Shown here: in pieces, positions 50,688 to 59,420 of the stretch
How positions within the stretch are numbered: position 1 is the stretch's first letter
Layout of the letters: each line of letters opens with the position of its first letter
Assembly: GCF_019880245.1 (NCBI RefSeq)
Contig: NZ_CP082286.1
Span: forward strand, 558,001 to 622,000
Source: Halobaculum roseum
Lineage (GTDB): Archaea; Halobacteriota; Halobacteria; Halobacteriales; Haloferacaceae
Direction of reading: 5' to 3'
DNA: 64,000 nucleotides
The notes under the pieces: model-generated
Told to the model about the DNA's origin: nothing
The model's database searches: none
The model's input: only the letters and a program-made list of their open reading frames with translations
Made by a program: the position numbers and the translations under genes

Positions 50688-51509
50688 ATGACCGACGACG
50701 CGCTCGCGACGACGCTCGATCGGATACGCGTGTTCCCGATCAAGTCGCTCGACGGAGTCGACGTTGACGCCGCAACCCTGGCGCAGGCCGGCGGGCTCGC
50801 CCCCGACCGCGAGTTCGCGATCCTCGACGCCGACGGCGACTACGTGAACGGGAAGAACGAACGGCGGATCCACCGTGTCTCGGCCGACTTCGACCTCGAC
50901 GGTCGGACCGTCCGGCTCACGGCCCCGCACGACGCGGACGCGCCAGACGCCGCCGCCTTCCACCTCGACGACGACCGCGACGGGATCGAGTCGTGGCTCG
51001 GGTCGTTCCTCGGGTACGAGGTGTCGCTGACGGGCGAGCGAGACGGCGGGTATCCGGACGACACGGAGCTGCCCGGCCCGACGGTGATCTCGACGGGGAC
51101 GCTCCGCGAGATCGCCTCGTGGTTCGACGGCGTGACGGTCGACTCGATGCGACGACGCTTCCGCGCGAACGTCGAACTCGCGAGCGAGGAACCGTTCTTC
51201 GAGGACCGACTCGTTGCCGAGCCGGGCGAGCGCGTCCGGGCCCGCGTCAGCGACGCCGAGCTGATCGGGGTGAACCCCTGCCAGCGCTGCGTCGTTCCGT
51301 CCAGGAACCCCGACACGGGGGAGGAACTCGACGGCTTCCGGACCCGGTTCATCGGAAAGCGCGAGGAGACGATGCCCCCGTGGAGCGGCGGCGGGCGCTT
51401 CGATCACGCCTTCCGGCTGATGGTGAACACCGAGGTTCCGGAGGCGAGCGTGGGGGCGACGCTCCGCGTCGGCGACGACATGCGCGTCCTCGACGTCGAG
51501 AAGGAGTGA
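50688..51509 (+). CDS. MOSC-domain protein (YcbX/mARC-like)
   Basis: A 273-residue protein. The N-terminal beta-barrel domain reads IRVFPIKSLDGVDVDAATLA and APDREFAILDADGDYVNGKN. The C-terminal MOSC domain carries the candidate molybdenum-ligating cysteine in NPCQRCVVPSRNPDTGE (Cys198, Cys201). It would act in molybdenum cofactor-dependent N-reduction or sulfur carriage; the redox partner is not adjacent. The gene is divergent from nothing and lies 134 bases after the proteasome gene. Confidence 0.88.
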   Translation: MTDDALATTLDRIRVFPIKSLDGVDVDAATLAQAGGLAPDREFAILDADGDYVNGKNERRIHRVSADFDLDGRTVRLTAPHDADAPDAAAFHLDDDRDGIESWLGSFLGYEVSLTGERDGGYPDDTELPGPTVISTGTLREIASWFDGVTVDSMRRRFRANVELASEEPFFEDRLVAEPGERVRARVSDAELIGVNPCQRCVVPSRNPDTGEELDGFRTRFIGKREETMPPWSGGGRFDHAFRLMVNTEVPEASVGATLRVGDDMRVLDVEKE

Positions 51510-51542
51510 GAGTCTGGCCGCGGCCGGGAATCGGCAGCCGTC

Positions 51543-51812
51543 CTACTCCCCGCGTTCCTCGTACTCCTCGGGCGTGTACGTCTTGATCTCCAGGGCGTGC
51601 ACCTCCCGCGTCATCGCGTCGCCGACGGCGTCGTACACGAGTTCGTGTTGCTGAACGAGCGACTTCCCCTCGAAGGCGGGCGAGACGACGACCGCGGCGA
51701 AGTGGGCGTCCTCGTGGTCCGGGTCGGGCGCTCGCGGGGTCGTGACGGTCGCCTCGCAGTCCTCGATGCCGGCCTCGATGGCCGCCTCGACCTCCTCGGT
51801 GCTCATGCTCAT
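51543..51812 (-). CDS. BolA-like protein
   Basis: An 89-residue protein with the BolA fold: acidic N-terminal helix (TEEVEAAIEAGIEDCEATVT), strand HFAAVVVSPAFEGKSLVQQH with the conserved FxGxxxxxxH signature, and helix HELVYDAVGDAMTREVHALE. BolA proteins partner monothiol glutaredoxins in iron-sulfur handling; the archaeal role is less clear. An ATG six bases downstream is an alternative start. It is convergent with the MOSC gene. Confidence 0.85.
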   Translation of the reverse strand: MSMSTEEVEAAIEAGIEDCEATVTTPRAPDPDHEDAHFAAVVVSPAFEGKSLVQQHELVYDAVGDAMTREVHALEIKTYTPEEYEERGE

Positions 51813-51919
51813 GGGCGAGAGTGGGCGGTCGTCGGGGAAAAAGCGGTCGGTGCGGGCGTCGACATCGGCGGACGCGCGGTCCCGACGGGCTTACGAGCCG
51901 AGGCGGGAAACGGGCGGTC

Positions 51920-52384
51920 GTGAGCGCCGGCACCGCCGAGGGCGACGACCCCGCGGACGCGGTTCGCGAGCGGTTGCTGTCCGAGCACGGCCCGCTGTTC
52001 GACGCCGTCGACGCCGTCGCCGACGCGGTCGCCGGACGGTGGGACGACCCCGGCCACGGCGACACTCCCCGGACGGCCGATCGCGACGCGGTGGTGCCGG
52101 CGCTGCGCGGGGCGCTCGAGGCCGCGGACGTGCTCGACTATCTCCCCGCGATGCTCGCGACGGGCGCGAACGCGCTGGGCGTCGACCTGCCGGCCTCGCC
52201 CGTCCCGGCCCCGCCGTACCTGGTCGTGACCGCGACCGGGCCCGTGGTGCGGGCGACGCTCCCCGACCGAGGGCGACTCGTGATCACCGTCCGCGTGTTC
52301 GACGTGGACCGATCGGGCGCGTCGCCGCGATACCGCCGGCTCGATCGCGGCGTTCGCGAGACGCTGACCGTCGAACTCCGGTAA
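51920..52384 (+). CDS. Conserved haloarchaeal hypothetical protein
   Basis: A 154-residue protein starting at GTG (SAGTAEGDDPADAVRERLLS). It is rich in Ala and Asp with an amphipathic N-terminal half and a beta-strand-rich C-terminal half (LVITVRVFDVDRSGASPRYR). It lies between bolA and the dgoD-like gene on the plus strand. No motif is recognised. An upstream open extension lacks protein-like composition. Confidence 0.6.
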   Translation: MSAGTAEGDDPADAVRERLLSEHGPLFDAVDAVADAVAGRWDDPGHGDTPRTADRDAVVPALRGALEAADVLDYLPAMLATGANALGVDLPASPVPAPPYLVVTATGPVVRATLPDRGRLVITVRVFDVDRSGASPRYRRLDRGVRETLTVELR

Positions 52385-52441
52385 CGCCGGGAGGAGGACA
52401 CGACACCGTGGAGTTTTCACCCGGGACGCGAACCCCGAGGT

Positions 52442-53593
52442 ATGACCGAGATCGTCGACTACGAACTGTATGCGGTGCCGCCGCGGTGGCTGTTCCTGAA
52501 ACTGGAGTGTGCTGACGGCTCCGTCGGTTGGGGCGAACCGGTCGTCGAGGGGCGCGCGCGGACCGTCCGCGGCGCCGTCGAGGAACTCGTCGAGGAGTAC
52601 CTGCTCGGTGAGGACCCCGCACCCGTCGCCGACCACTGGGAACGACTGTATCGCGGTGGGTTCTACCGCGGCGGTCCCGTGCTCATGTCCGCCATCGCGG
52701 GGATCGACCAGGCCCTCTGGGACCTGAAGGGCAAGCACCTCGGCGCGCCAGTTCACGAACTCCTCGGCGGCCCGGTTCGCGAGCGCGTCCGCGTGTACCA
52801 GTGGGTCGGCGGCGACCGGCCCGCGGGCGTCGCGGAGGCGGCCGAGGCGAAGGTCGACGCGGGCTTCACCGCGCTGAAGATGAACGCGACGCCGGAGCTG
52901 GAGCGCGTCGAATCGCCCGACACGATCGATCAGGCCGCCGAGCGCCTCCGGACGGTCCGGGAGGCCGTCGGCGACGAGGTCGACATCGGCGTCGACTTCC
53001 ACGGCCGCGCGACGAAGACCGCGGCGAAGCAACTGGCGGCGGCGCTGGAACCGCACGATCCGTTCTTCATTGAGGAGCCGGTCCTGCCGGAGCACAACGA
53101 CGCCCTCGCCGATATCGCCGCGAGCACGAGCACCCCGATCGCGACCGGGGAGCGGATGTTCCATCGCACCGACTTCAAAGAGGTGCTGGAGACGAACGCC
53201 GTCGACGTGATCCAACCGGACCTGAGCCACGCGGGCGGCATCACCGAGTGCCACCGCATCGCGTCGATGGCCGGCGCCTACGACGTTTCCGTCGCGCCCC
53301 ACTGCCCGCTCGGCCCGGTCGCGCTCGCCTCGTGTCTCCAGATCGACGCGGTCGCCCCGAACGCCCTGATCCAGGAGCAGACCCTCGACATCCACTACAA
53401 CGAGACGAGCGACGTGCTCGATTACCTCGCGGACCCCTCGGTGTTCGAGTACGAGGACGGCTTCGTGCCCGTGCCCGACGACCCGGGGCTCGGCGTCGAC
53501 ATCGACGAGGATGTGCTCCGCGAGCGCGAGGGCCACGACGACTGGCACAACCCCGTCTGGCGTCGCCCCGACGGCAGCGTCGCCGAGTGGTGA
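52442..53593 (+). CDS. dgoD: D-galactonate dehydratase family enolase
   Basis: A 383-residue mandelate-racemase/enolase-fold enzyme. Metal ligands are Asp185 (GVDFHG), Glu211 (FFIEEP) and Glu237 (IATGERMF). Candidate catalytic histidines are His187 and His287 (SVAPHCPLGP), the same pairs as DgoD of Escherichia coli. It dehydrates a sugar acid to a 2-keto-3-deoxy acid. The specificity may be galactonate or gluconate, since haloarchaea use a semi-phosphorylated Entner-Doudoroff route. An SDR dehydrogenase gene lies 405 bases downstream. Confidence 0.87.
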   Translation: MTEIVDYELYAVPPRWLFLKLECADGSVGWGEPVVEGRARTVRGAVEELVEEYLLGEDPAPVADHWERLYRGGFYRGGPVLMSAIAGIDQALWDLKGKHLGAPVHELLGGPVRERVRVYQWVGGDRPAGVAEAAEAKVDAGFTALKMNATPELERVESPDTIDQAAERLRTVREAVGDEVDIGVDFHGRATKTAAKQLAAALEPHDPFFIEEPVLPEHNDALADIAASTSTPIATGERMFHRTDFKEVLETNAVDVIQPDLSHAGGITECHRIASMAGAYDVSVAPHCPLGPVALASCLQIDAVAPNALIQEQTLDIHYNETSDVLDYLADPSVFEYEDGFVPVPDDPGLGVDIDEDVLREREGHDDWHNPVWRRPDGSVAEW

Positions 53594-53718
53594 GCCGACG
53601 ACGCGATCCCCGACCGACGGCGAACGGCGACTTCCGACTACCCACGGCGATATCGGGGTAGTCCGGGCCGACGACGCCGAACAACCGCCAGCGACGATGA
53701 CCGGACCGGGAACAGGGC

Positions 53719-53845
53719 GGGACTGAAAGGGGCCGGCGGGCTACGCGAAGCCCGACGACGTAAGCACGCGAGGGAGCGAACACCGTGAGCGACCGAGCGC
53801 GCGCAGCGAGTCGCGCGAGCGTAGCCCGCCGGGGGCTTTCGGACG
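53719..53845. repeat. Long inverted-repeat intergenic element
   Basis: The 22-base arm GAAAGGGGCCGGCGGGCTACGC at 53725-53746 pairs with 53819-53840 at 19 of 22 positions, with three central mismatches. The loop of about 70 bases contains words such as ACGTAAGCACGCGAGGGAGC. This arrangement resembles recurrent palindromic elements found between genes in haloarchaea, recalled from memory, and the element could fold into a long hairpin in RNA. Confidence 0.65.
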
Positions 53846-53852
53846 GGTCGTC

Positions 53853-53915
53853 GCGGCCACAGTCACCGTGACGGCGGCCACAGACACCGGGGTGGCGGCC
53901 GCAGTCACCGCGACG
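53853..53915. repeat. Three tandem 21-base repeats
   Basis: Units beginning GCGGCCACAGTCACCGTGAC, GCGGCCACAGACACCGGGGT and GCGGCCGCAGTCACCGCGAC follow directly one after another. They are imperfect, A/C-balanced and not in an obvious reading frame. Confidence 0.6.
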
Positions 53916-53998
53916 AGCTCACCGACGAACTCGGCGGCGACACGGTTCGATCACGAACCAAGCATCAAGGCACCCGACCGAGACACGTAACACGAACA

Positions 53999-54823
53999 AT
54001 GACCAGCTACGACACCTCCGCCATCGACGAACTCGAACCGCGAGCGCGATACGCGAACAGGGTCGCCGTCGTCACCGGCTCGACCCGCGGGATCGGGGCG
54101 GGCGTCGCCAAGCGCCTCGCCGCCGAGGGGGCACAGGTCGTCGTCACCGGCCGCAGCGAGGACGCCGGGGCGGAGACGGTCGCCGCCATCGAGGACCTGG
54201 GCGGCGAGGCCGTCTTCGTCCGCGCGGACATGCGCGAGCCCGACGACATCGCGGCGCTCTTCGAGGCCACCGCCGACGAGTTCGGCCGCCTCGACGTGCT
54301 CGTGAACAACGCCGGCGTCGAGACGTACACCGCCGCCGACGAGGCCGAGCTGGACGACTGGAACTTCGTCCTCGAAACCGACTTCCGCTCCTACTGGCTC
54401 TGTGCCAAGCACGCCCGCGAGCACATGGACGAGGGGGCCATCGTCAACATGTCCAGCAACCACGCGTTCGCGACGACGCCGAGCATCTTCCCGTACAACG
54501 CCGTCAAGGCGGGGATCAACGGGATGACCCGCGCGATGGCGATCGACTTCGGCCCCGACGTTCGCGTGAACACGGTGAACCCGGGCTGGGTCGCCATCGA
54601 CCGCACCACCGGCGACATGGACGAGGAACGCCGCGAGGAGCTCGCGAGCATCCACCCGACCGGCCGGATCGGGGTTCCGGGCGACGTGGCCGCGGCGGTC
54701 GCGTTCCTCGCCAGCGACGAGGCCGGCTTCGTCACCGGCGCGAGCCTGACGGTCGACGGCGGCCGCGACGCCGTGTTGCAGGACGACTTCCTCCCCGACT
54801 ACCGCGAGCGCCGCGAGGAGTAG
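53999..54823 (+). CDS. SDR family oxidoreductase
   Basis: A 274-residue short-chain dehydrogenase. The cofactor motif TGSTRGIG (Gly27, Gly31, Gly33), NNAG (103-106) and the catalytic Ser153, Tyr166 and Lys170 (NMSSNHAF; FPYNAVKAG) are all in place. It uses NAD(P) to interconvert an alcohol and a ketone. Being next to the dgoD-like dehydratase it may oxidise a sugar or sugar lactone, but sequence does not name the substrate. The first 18 residues are a halophilic extension absent from many SDRs. Confidence 0.9.
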   Translation: MTSYDTSAIDELEPRARYANRVAVVTGSTRGIGAGVAKRLAAEGAQVVVTGRSEDAGAETVAAIEDLGGEAVFVRADMREPDDIAALFEATADEFGRLDVLVNNAGVETYTAADEAELDDWNFVLETDFRSYWLCAKHAREHMDEGAIVNMSSNHAFATTPSIFPYNAVKAGINGMTRAMAIDFGPDVRVNTVNPGWVAIDRTTGDMDEERREELASIHPTGRIGVPGDVAAAVAFLASDEAGFVTGASLTVDGGRDAVLQDDFLPDYRERREE

Positions 54824-54891
54824 CGCTGCTCCGGCCGGCGCTCCACCGCGACTCCGGCGGAGGTAAACCGCAGCGTCCCCTGCCCCCGGAT

Positions 54892-55509
54892 ATGAACCCC
54901 GACGAGGTCCGCGACGACTGGGCCGAGCGCGAGGGAGAGTTCTCCCCGCGCTACTACGCCGAAAAGGGCCCCGACGACACGAGCGACGCCCTCCGCTCGG
55001 CGATCGACTTTTACGTCGGCGCCGACGCCCGGGTGCTCGAACTCGGCTGCGGCTCCGGTCGACACCTCGAACACCTCCGCCGCAACGGCTTCGGGGACCT
55101 CGCCGGCGTCGACATCAACGACGAGTCGTTCGACGTGATGGCCGAGTACTTCCCCGACCTCGCGGAGACGGGCGAGTTCCACACGGGCGCCATCGAGGAC
55201 CTGCTCCCCGAGTTTGAGGACGACGCCTTCGATGCGGTCTACTCGGTCGAGACGCTCCAGCACGTCCACCCCGAGGACACGTGGGTGTTCGAGGAGGTCG
55301 TCCGGGTCGCCTCCGACCTGCTCGTGACCGTGGAAAACGAGGGCAACGGAGCACAGCGCGGCCGCGAGGGCGCCGAGGTGAGCTACGTCAACGACGAGTT
55401 CCCGCTGTATCACCGCAACTGGAAGGACGTGTTCTCCCAGTTTGGCGGCGTGCAGGTCGTGAAGGAGCCGACGAAGCGGGATACGGTCCGGGCGTTCAAG
55501 CTAGCCTGA
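54892..55509 (+). CDS. Class I SAM-dependent methyltransferase
   Basis: A 205-residue protein with the Rossmann-like methyltransferase fold. Motif I is VLELGCGSGRHLEHLR (residues 48-63), followed by the acidic loop AGVDINDESFDVMAEYF and the post-motif IEDLLPEFEDDAFDAVYSVE. The C-terminal half holds LVTVENEGNGAQRGREGAEV and FKLA. The methyl acceptor is unknown. It lies 68 bases after the SDR gene. Confidence 0.87.
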   Translation: MNPDEVRDDWAEREGEFSPRYYAEKGPDDTSDALRSAIDFYVGADARVLELGCGSGRHLEHLRRNGFGDLAGVDINDESFDVMAEYFPDLAETGEFHTGAIEDLLPEFEDDAFDAVYSVETLQHVHPEDTWVFEEVVRVASDLLVTVENEGNGAQRGREGAEVSYVNDEFPLYHRNWKDVFSQFGGVQVVKEPTKRDTVRAFKLA

Positions 55510-55533
55510 CCGGAAACAGTCTCGCGTACATAG

Positions 55534-55647
55534 TGGGCGGCTCGCCACAGGGAGCTCGCCGCCGCTGCGCCGAGACGCTCGCTCTCTTACTGGGCGGCTC
55601 GGCACGGGGACCTCTCCGCCGTTTCGCCGAGGTCTCGCTCGCGGTGC
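55534..55647. repeat. Tandem 57-base direct repeat
   Basis: Two imperfect copies of a unit starting TGGGCGGCTCGCCACAGGGA and TGGGCGGCTCGGCACGGGGA, with a period of 57 bases, lie between the convergent methyltransferase and FadB-like genes. The repeat shares CGCCGAGxCGCTCGCTC-type words and could fold. Confidence 0.65.
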
Positions 55648-55661
55648 TCGCTCGACCTCGT

Positions 55662-57641
55662 TTACTTCCCTTCGAACTCCGGCTCCTCGTCGGACATGAA
55701 CGCCATCACGCCCTCCATGAGGTCGTCGGTGTTCATCAGCTGCCCGAACGCCTGTGCCTCGATCTCCAGCCCGGCGTCGGTGTCGTCGCGCCCGGCGAGC
55801 ATCGCGCGCTTCGTGTAGCGCTGGGCGACGGGCGGCCCGCCGGCCAGATCCTGCGCCAGCTCCATCGCACGCGCCTCCAGCTCGTCGTTGGTGACGACCT
55901 CGTTGACGAAGCCGTAGTCGGCCATCTCCTCGGCGTCGTAGCGCTCGGCGGTGAAGATGATCTCCTTGGCGCGCCCCTCGCCGACGATGTGGCGCAGGCG
56001 CTGGGTGCCGCCCCACCCCGGCAGGAGGCCGAGGTTGTGCTCGGGTTGGCCCAGCTCCGAGCGCTCGGAGGCGACGCGCAGGTCCGCGCAGGTGGCGAAC
56101 TCCATCCCGCCGCCGAGGCAGAAGCCGTCGATGCCGGCGACGACCGGGAGGTCCGAAGACTCGAACTTCCCGAACGTCGACTGCCCCTTCCGGGAGAGCT
56201 CGACCGCGTGCAGGGGGTCGCCGCCGCCGGCGGCCATGCTCTGCACGTCGGCGCCGGCGGAGAAGGCCCGCTCGCCCTCGCCGGTCACCAGCACCGCGCG
56301 CACGTCGTCGTCGGCCTCCAGCTCGTCGATTGCCACGCCGAGCTCGTCGAGCAGCTCGCCGGAGATGGTGTTCATCCGGTGGGGGCGGTCGAGGACGATG
56401 TGGCCGACGCGCCCCTCGCGCTCGATGCGGATCGTCTCGAAGTCGACCGCACCCTCGCCGTCGTCGTCGTCACTGCCGTAGAAGCCGTGACCCTCGTCCA
56501 CGAGGTCCCGGAGGTAGTCGACCGCCTCGTACCGCTCGGCGCCCGTCTCCTCGTGGCGCTCGTCGAGCGTCTCGAGCAGTGCGTCGAGGCCGACCGAGTC
56601 GGCCATCTTCGCGGGCCCGTCGGGGAAGCCGGCGCCCAGCTTCACCGCCTGGTCGATGTCGCCGGCGTCGGCCACGTCGTTGCCGATCAGGCCGGCGACC
56701 TCGTTCGCCATGACCGCGAGCAGGGCGCGCTTGACGCCCTCGTCGGCCCCGTCGGAGGGCACCTCGGCACCGGGGCCGTCCTCGTAGTCGTAGAAGCCCG
56801 TCCCGGTCTTCTTGCCGAGGTTCTCGTCGTCGACCTTCTCGACGAGGAGCGGGCACGACTCGTAGGCGTCGCCGAGCACCTCGTGCATGTACTCCAGCAC
56901 GTGGACGCCCACGTCGATGCCGACCTGGTCGGCCAGCTCGAAGCTCCCCATCGGGAGCCCCATGTCGTACTTCGTCGTGGAGTCGACTTCCTCGATCGTC
57001 GCCTCGCCCTCGTGGACGAGCCACGCCGCCTCGTTCATCAGCGGGACGAGCACGCGGTTGACGATGAAGCCGGGCGAGTCCTTGCGGACCCGGACGGGCG
57101 TCTTGCCCATCCGTTCGGCCACGTCCTCGACCAGGTCCATCGTCTCGGCCGACGTGTGGGCGCCGGAGATGACCTCGACGAGCTGCATGCGCACCGGCGG
57201 GTTGAAGAAGTGCATCCCGCAGAAGCGCTCCTCGCGCCCGGTCACCTCCGACAGCTCCGTGATGGAGAGGCTGGAGGTGTTCGACGCGAAGACGGCGCGG
57301 TCGGGGGCGTGCTCCTCGACCTCGGCGTACACGTCCTTCTTGATGTCCATCTTCTCGGGTACCGCCTCGATCACGAGGTCCGCGTCGGCGACGGCGTCCT
57401 CGACGGGGACGACGGGCGTCACCCGGTCGAGGGCGGCGTCGGCCTCCTCCTCGGAGATCTGGTCCTTCTCGGCGAGCTTGCCGAGCGACCACTCGATCTG
57501 GTCGTAGCCGTTCCGGACGAACTCCTCGTTGATGTCCCGCAGGTTCACTTCGTACCCGGCGAGCGCGGCGACCTCCGCGATACCGTGACCCATGTTTCCG
57601 GCGCCCAATACCGCGACCGTGTCTACGTCATCAACGTCCAT
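55662..57641 (-). CDS. 3-hydroxyacyl-CoA dehydrogenase / enoyl-CoA hydratase fusion
   Basis: A 659-residue bifunctional protein. Residues 1-395 are a 3-hydroxyacyl-CoA dehydrogenase with Rossmann motif VAVLGAGNMGHGIAEVAALA, catalytic His region FCGMHFFNPPVRMQLVE and dimerisation helix with EADAALDRV. Residues about 410-659 form an enoyl-CoA hydratase of the crotonase fold (RAFSAGADVQSMAAGGGD, LGGGMEFATCADLRVASERS, PGWGGTQRLRH), with a hydratase Glu visible near ELGQPEHNLG. It performs two beta-oxidation steps. The order is dehydrogenase first, unlike bacterial FadB. The ATG used precedes the Rossmann strand; the upstream extension is rich in Arg and Ser and unlike the family. Confidence 0.92.
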   Translation of the reverse strand: MDVDDVDTVAVLGAGNMGHGIAEVAALAGYEVNLRDINEEFVRNGYDQIEWSLGKLAEKDQISEEEADAALDRVTPVVPVEDAVADADLVIEAVPEKMDIKKDVYAEVEEHAPDRAVFASNTSSLSITELSEVTGREERFCGMHFFNPPVRMQLVEVISGAHTSAETMDLVEDVAERMGKTPVRVRKDSPGFIVNRVLVPLMNEAAWLVHEGEATIEEVDSTTKYDMGLPMGSFELADQVGIDVGVHVLEYMHEVLGDAYESCPLLVEKVDDENLGKKTGTGFYDYEDGPGAEVPSDGADEGVKRALLAVMANEVAGLIGNDVADAGDIDQAVKLGAGFPDGPAKMADSVGLDALLETLDERHEETGAERYEAVDYLRDLVDEGHGFYGSDDDDGEGAVDFETIRIEREGRVGHIVLDRPHRMNTISGELLDELGVAIDELEADDDVRAVLVTGEGERAFSAGADVQSMAAGGGDPLHAVELSRKGQSTFGKFESSDLPVVAGIDGFCLGGGMEFATCADLRVASERSELGQPEHNLGLLPGWGGTQRLRHIVGEGRAKEIIFTAERYDAEEMADYGFVNEVVTNDELEARAMELAQDLAGGPPVAQRYTKRAMLAGRDDTDAGLEIEAQAFGQLMNTDDLMEGVMAFMSDEEPEFEGK

Positions 57642-57808
57642 GTGACTCGCCTCGAAGTCCCCCCGATTCAACGTTTCCCTCCGCCGCGACGGGAACACGA
57701 CACCAGTTTTCCGGAGTTGCTCGCTCCGCCTCGAATCGCCTCTCGTCCCCGCGAAATCTTCCCCCGATCCCCGAAAGCCGTTTCTCGCCCGCGCCCCCAC
57801 CACGGGGT

Positions 57809-58468
57809 ATGCCAGTGGATGCGGACGCCGACGCGTTCGACGAGCTCGACCCGAGCGACCGCGAGGCGCTCTCGGCGCTGCGCGACGACGACCTGCTCGG
57901 TCCGGTGATCGACCGACACGGACCGCTCACGATCGAACCCGCCGCCGATCCCTTCGAGCGACTCGTCGTGTCGATCCTCCGTCAGCAGGTGTCGATGGCG
58001 TCCGCGAAGGCGACGCGCGAGCGCCTGTTCGACGCCGTCGATGTGACGCCCGCGGGCCTGCTCGCGGCCGAGGAGACGACGCTGAAGGACGCGGGGCTCT
58101 CCCGACAGAAGACGCGGTACGTGTGCAACGTCGCCGAGGCGTTCGCCGACAACGACTGGGACCACGAGGCGTTCGCCGCGATGAGCGACGACGAGGTCCG
58201 CCAGGAGTTGACCGCGATCACCGGCGTCGGCGAGTGGACCGCGAACATGCAGTTACTGTTCACCCTCGGTCGTCCGGACGTGTTCCCCGTCGGCGACCTC
58301 GGGATCCGGAAGGGGATGGAGGAGCTGTACGGCCGGGAGATGAGTCGCGCGGAGATGGTCGAGGAAGCCGAGCGGTGGGCGCCGTACCGCAGCTACGCGT
58401 CGCTGTACCTGTGGCGCGCGAAGGAGGACATCGCCGCCGGGGTAGACGAGGTCGTCGGCGACGAGTAG
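57809..58468 (+). CDS. DNA-3-methyladenine glycosylase (AlkA-like, HhH-GPD)
   Basis: A 219-residue HhH-GPD glycosylase. The helix-hairpin-helix is LTAITGVGEWTANMQLLF (residues 135-152) and the catalytic Asp is Asp163 (VFPVGDLGIRKG). The N-terminal helical part has FERLVVSILRQQVSMASAKA. It excises alkylated bases for base-excision repair. It has no iron-sulfur cluster cysteines. It is divergent from the fused fatty-acid gene. Confidence 0.9.
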   Translation: MPVDADADAFDELDPSDREALSALRDDDLLGPVIDRHGPLTIEPAADPFERLVVSILRQQVSMASAKATRERLFDAVDVTPAGLLAAEETTLKDAGLSRQKTRYVCNVAEAFADNDWDHEAFAAMSDDEVRQELTAITGVGEWTANMQLLFTLGRPDVFPVGDLGIRKGMEELYGREMSRAEMVEEAERWAPYRSYASLYLWRAKEDIAAGVDEVVGDE

Positions 58469-58565
58469 GGGACGGGACGGGGAGCGTCCGCACCGGCGTC
58501 CCGAACCGGCCGCGTCGCCACTCGGTGGCAGCTGAGATCGAGAGATCGAGAAGCGGCGAGCCGAC

Positions 58566-59171
58566 TTACAGCTCGACCGCGCTCTTCTGTCCGAGCGACG
58601 AGGGCACCGTGAAGCGGATGCTCGTCGTCGCGCCGGCCATCGTGTTGATCTTGATCGTGACCTCGTCGCCCTCGGTCAGCTCCTCCCCGGTGAACTCGCT
58701 CACGTCGAACACGAGGTTCAGGCGGTCGTCGGCGTCGTTGAGGACGTTATCGGAGTTGTCGGAGTCCTTCACCGCGACGTAGGAGAACTCGTCGCCGGTG
58801 GGACCGCTACCGGCGGTGTAGTTCTGTGTGGTCGAAACGAGCTGGTAGGTCCCGCTGTTGTCGATCCACGACACCGTCGCGTTCTGGATGTCGATCTCGC
58901 CGGCGCCGGGCGCCTGCGTCACCGTCACGTTCACGAGGTCGATCTCGCCGGCGTTGGTCACGTTGCCGACGGTGGCGACCTCCTGCACGCGGTCGCTGAC
59001 CTGCTTACTGCTCTGTTGACCCGTTTCCTGCGACTTGCTCTGGAGGAATCCCGCGGTGTTGATGAGGACGCCGGCGGCGATCGCTGCCACCAGCACCATC
59101 GCGATGAACACGATGAGCGTCCCGATCCCGACCTGCCCGCGCTCTTCCTCGTCCGTGATGAATTCGAACAT
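58566..59171 (-). CDS. Archaellin (flagellin), lone copy 2
   Basis: A 201-residue archaellin with the same signal ([17 protein letters not shown]) and N-terminal helix as the copy at 33391-33999, followed by [20 protein letters not shown]. The beta domain diverges ([25 protein letters not shown]-type sequons) but converges again at the C-terminus ([20 protein letters not shown]). At DNA level several blocks of more than 30 bases near the 5' end are identical between copies, suggesting recent duplication or conversion. No arl/fla cluster lies beside it, so it too is an orphan. Confidence 0.92.
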   Translation of the reverse strand: MFEFITDEEERGQVGIGTLIVFIAMVLVAAIAAGVLINTAGFLQSKSQETGQQSSKQVSDRVQEVATVGNVTNAGEIDLVNVTVTQAPGAGEIDIQNATVSWIDNSGTYQLVSTTQNYTAGSGPTGDEFSYVAVKDSDNSDNVLNDADDRLNLVFDVSEFTGEELTEGDEVTIKINTMAGATTSIRFTVPSSLGQKSAVEL

Positions 59172-59235
59172 TGTGTCTCGTTCCGACCCGTCCGCGACGG
59201 CGGATCGGGTATACCCGGATCGGCGCCGAGCGCGT

Positions 59236-59276
59236 TGATATACCTTCGCCGCCGAGTTTCAGCGTCGATAACGGGA
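59236..59276 (-). promoter_or_regulatory. Archaellin 2 promoter element shared with archaellin 1
   Basis: Leftward it contains CTCGGCGGC followed by GAAGGTATAT and TCAACGC, matching the stretch upstream of archaellin 1 in order and spacing, about 66-75 bases from the start. Confidence 0.5.
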
Positions 59277-59420
59277 CGGGCAGCGTCGTCGCCACTGCGG
59301 TCGGGAAGCGTCGAATGAACGGAAAACGGGAATGAACGGAAAACCGGATGCCGAACGGGCGCGCCTCGCGGGCGGGATCGGTCGGTCCGGTCAGGAAGAC
59401 GCGAACCGCGTGGACCGGGA

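Larger units (their letters stand above)
53594..53998. other. Intergenic region with inverted-repeat element and 21-base repeats
   Basis: 405 bases with no gene. It holds a long palindromic element (53719-53845), three 21-base tandem repeats (53853-53915) and the SDR promoter region at its right end, where CACGTAACACG precedes the ATG. Confidence 0.6.
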
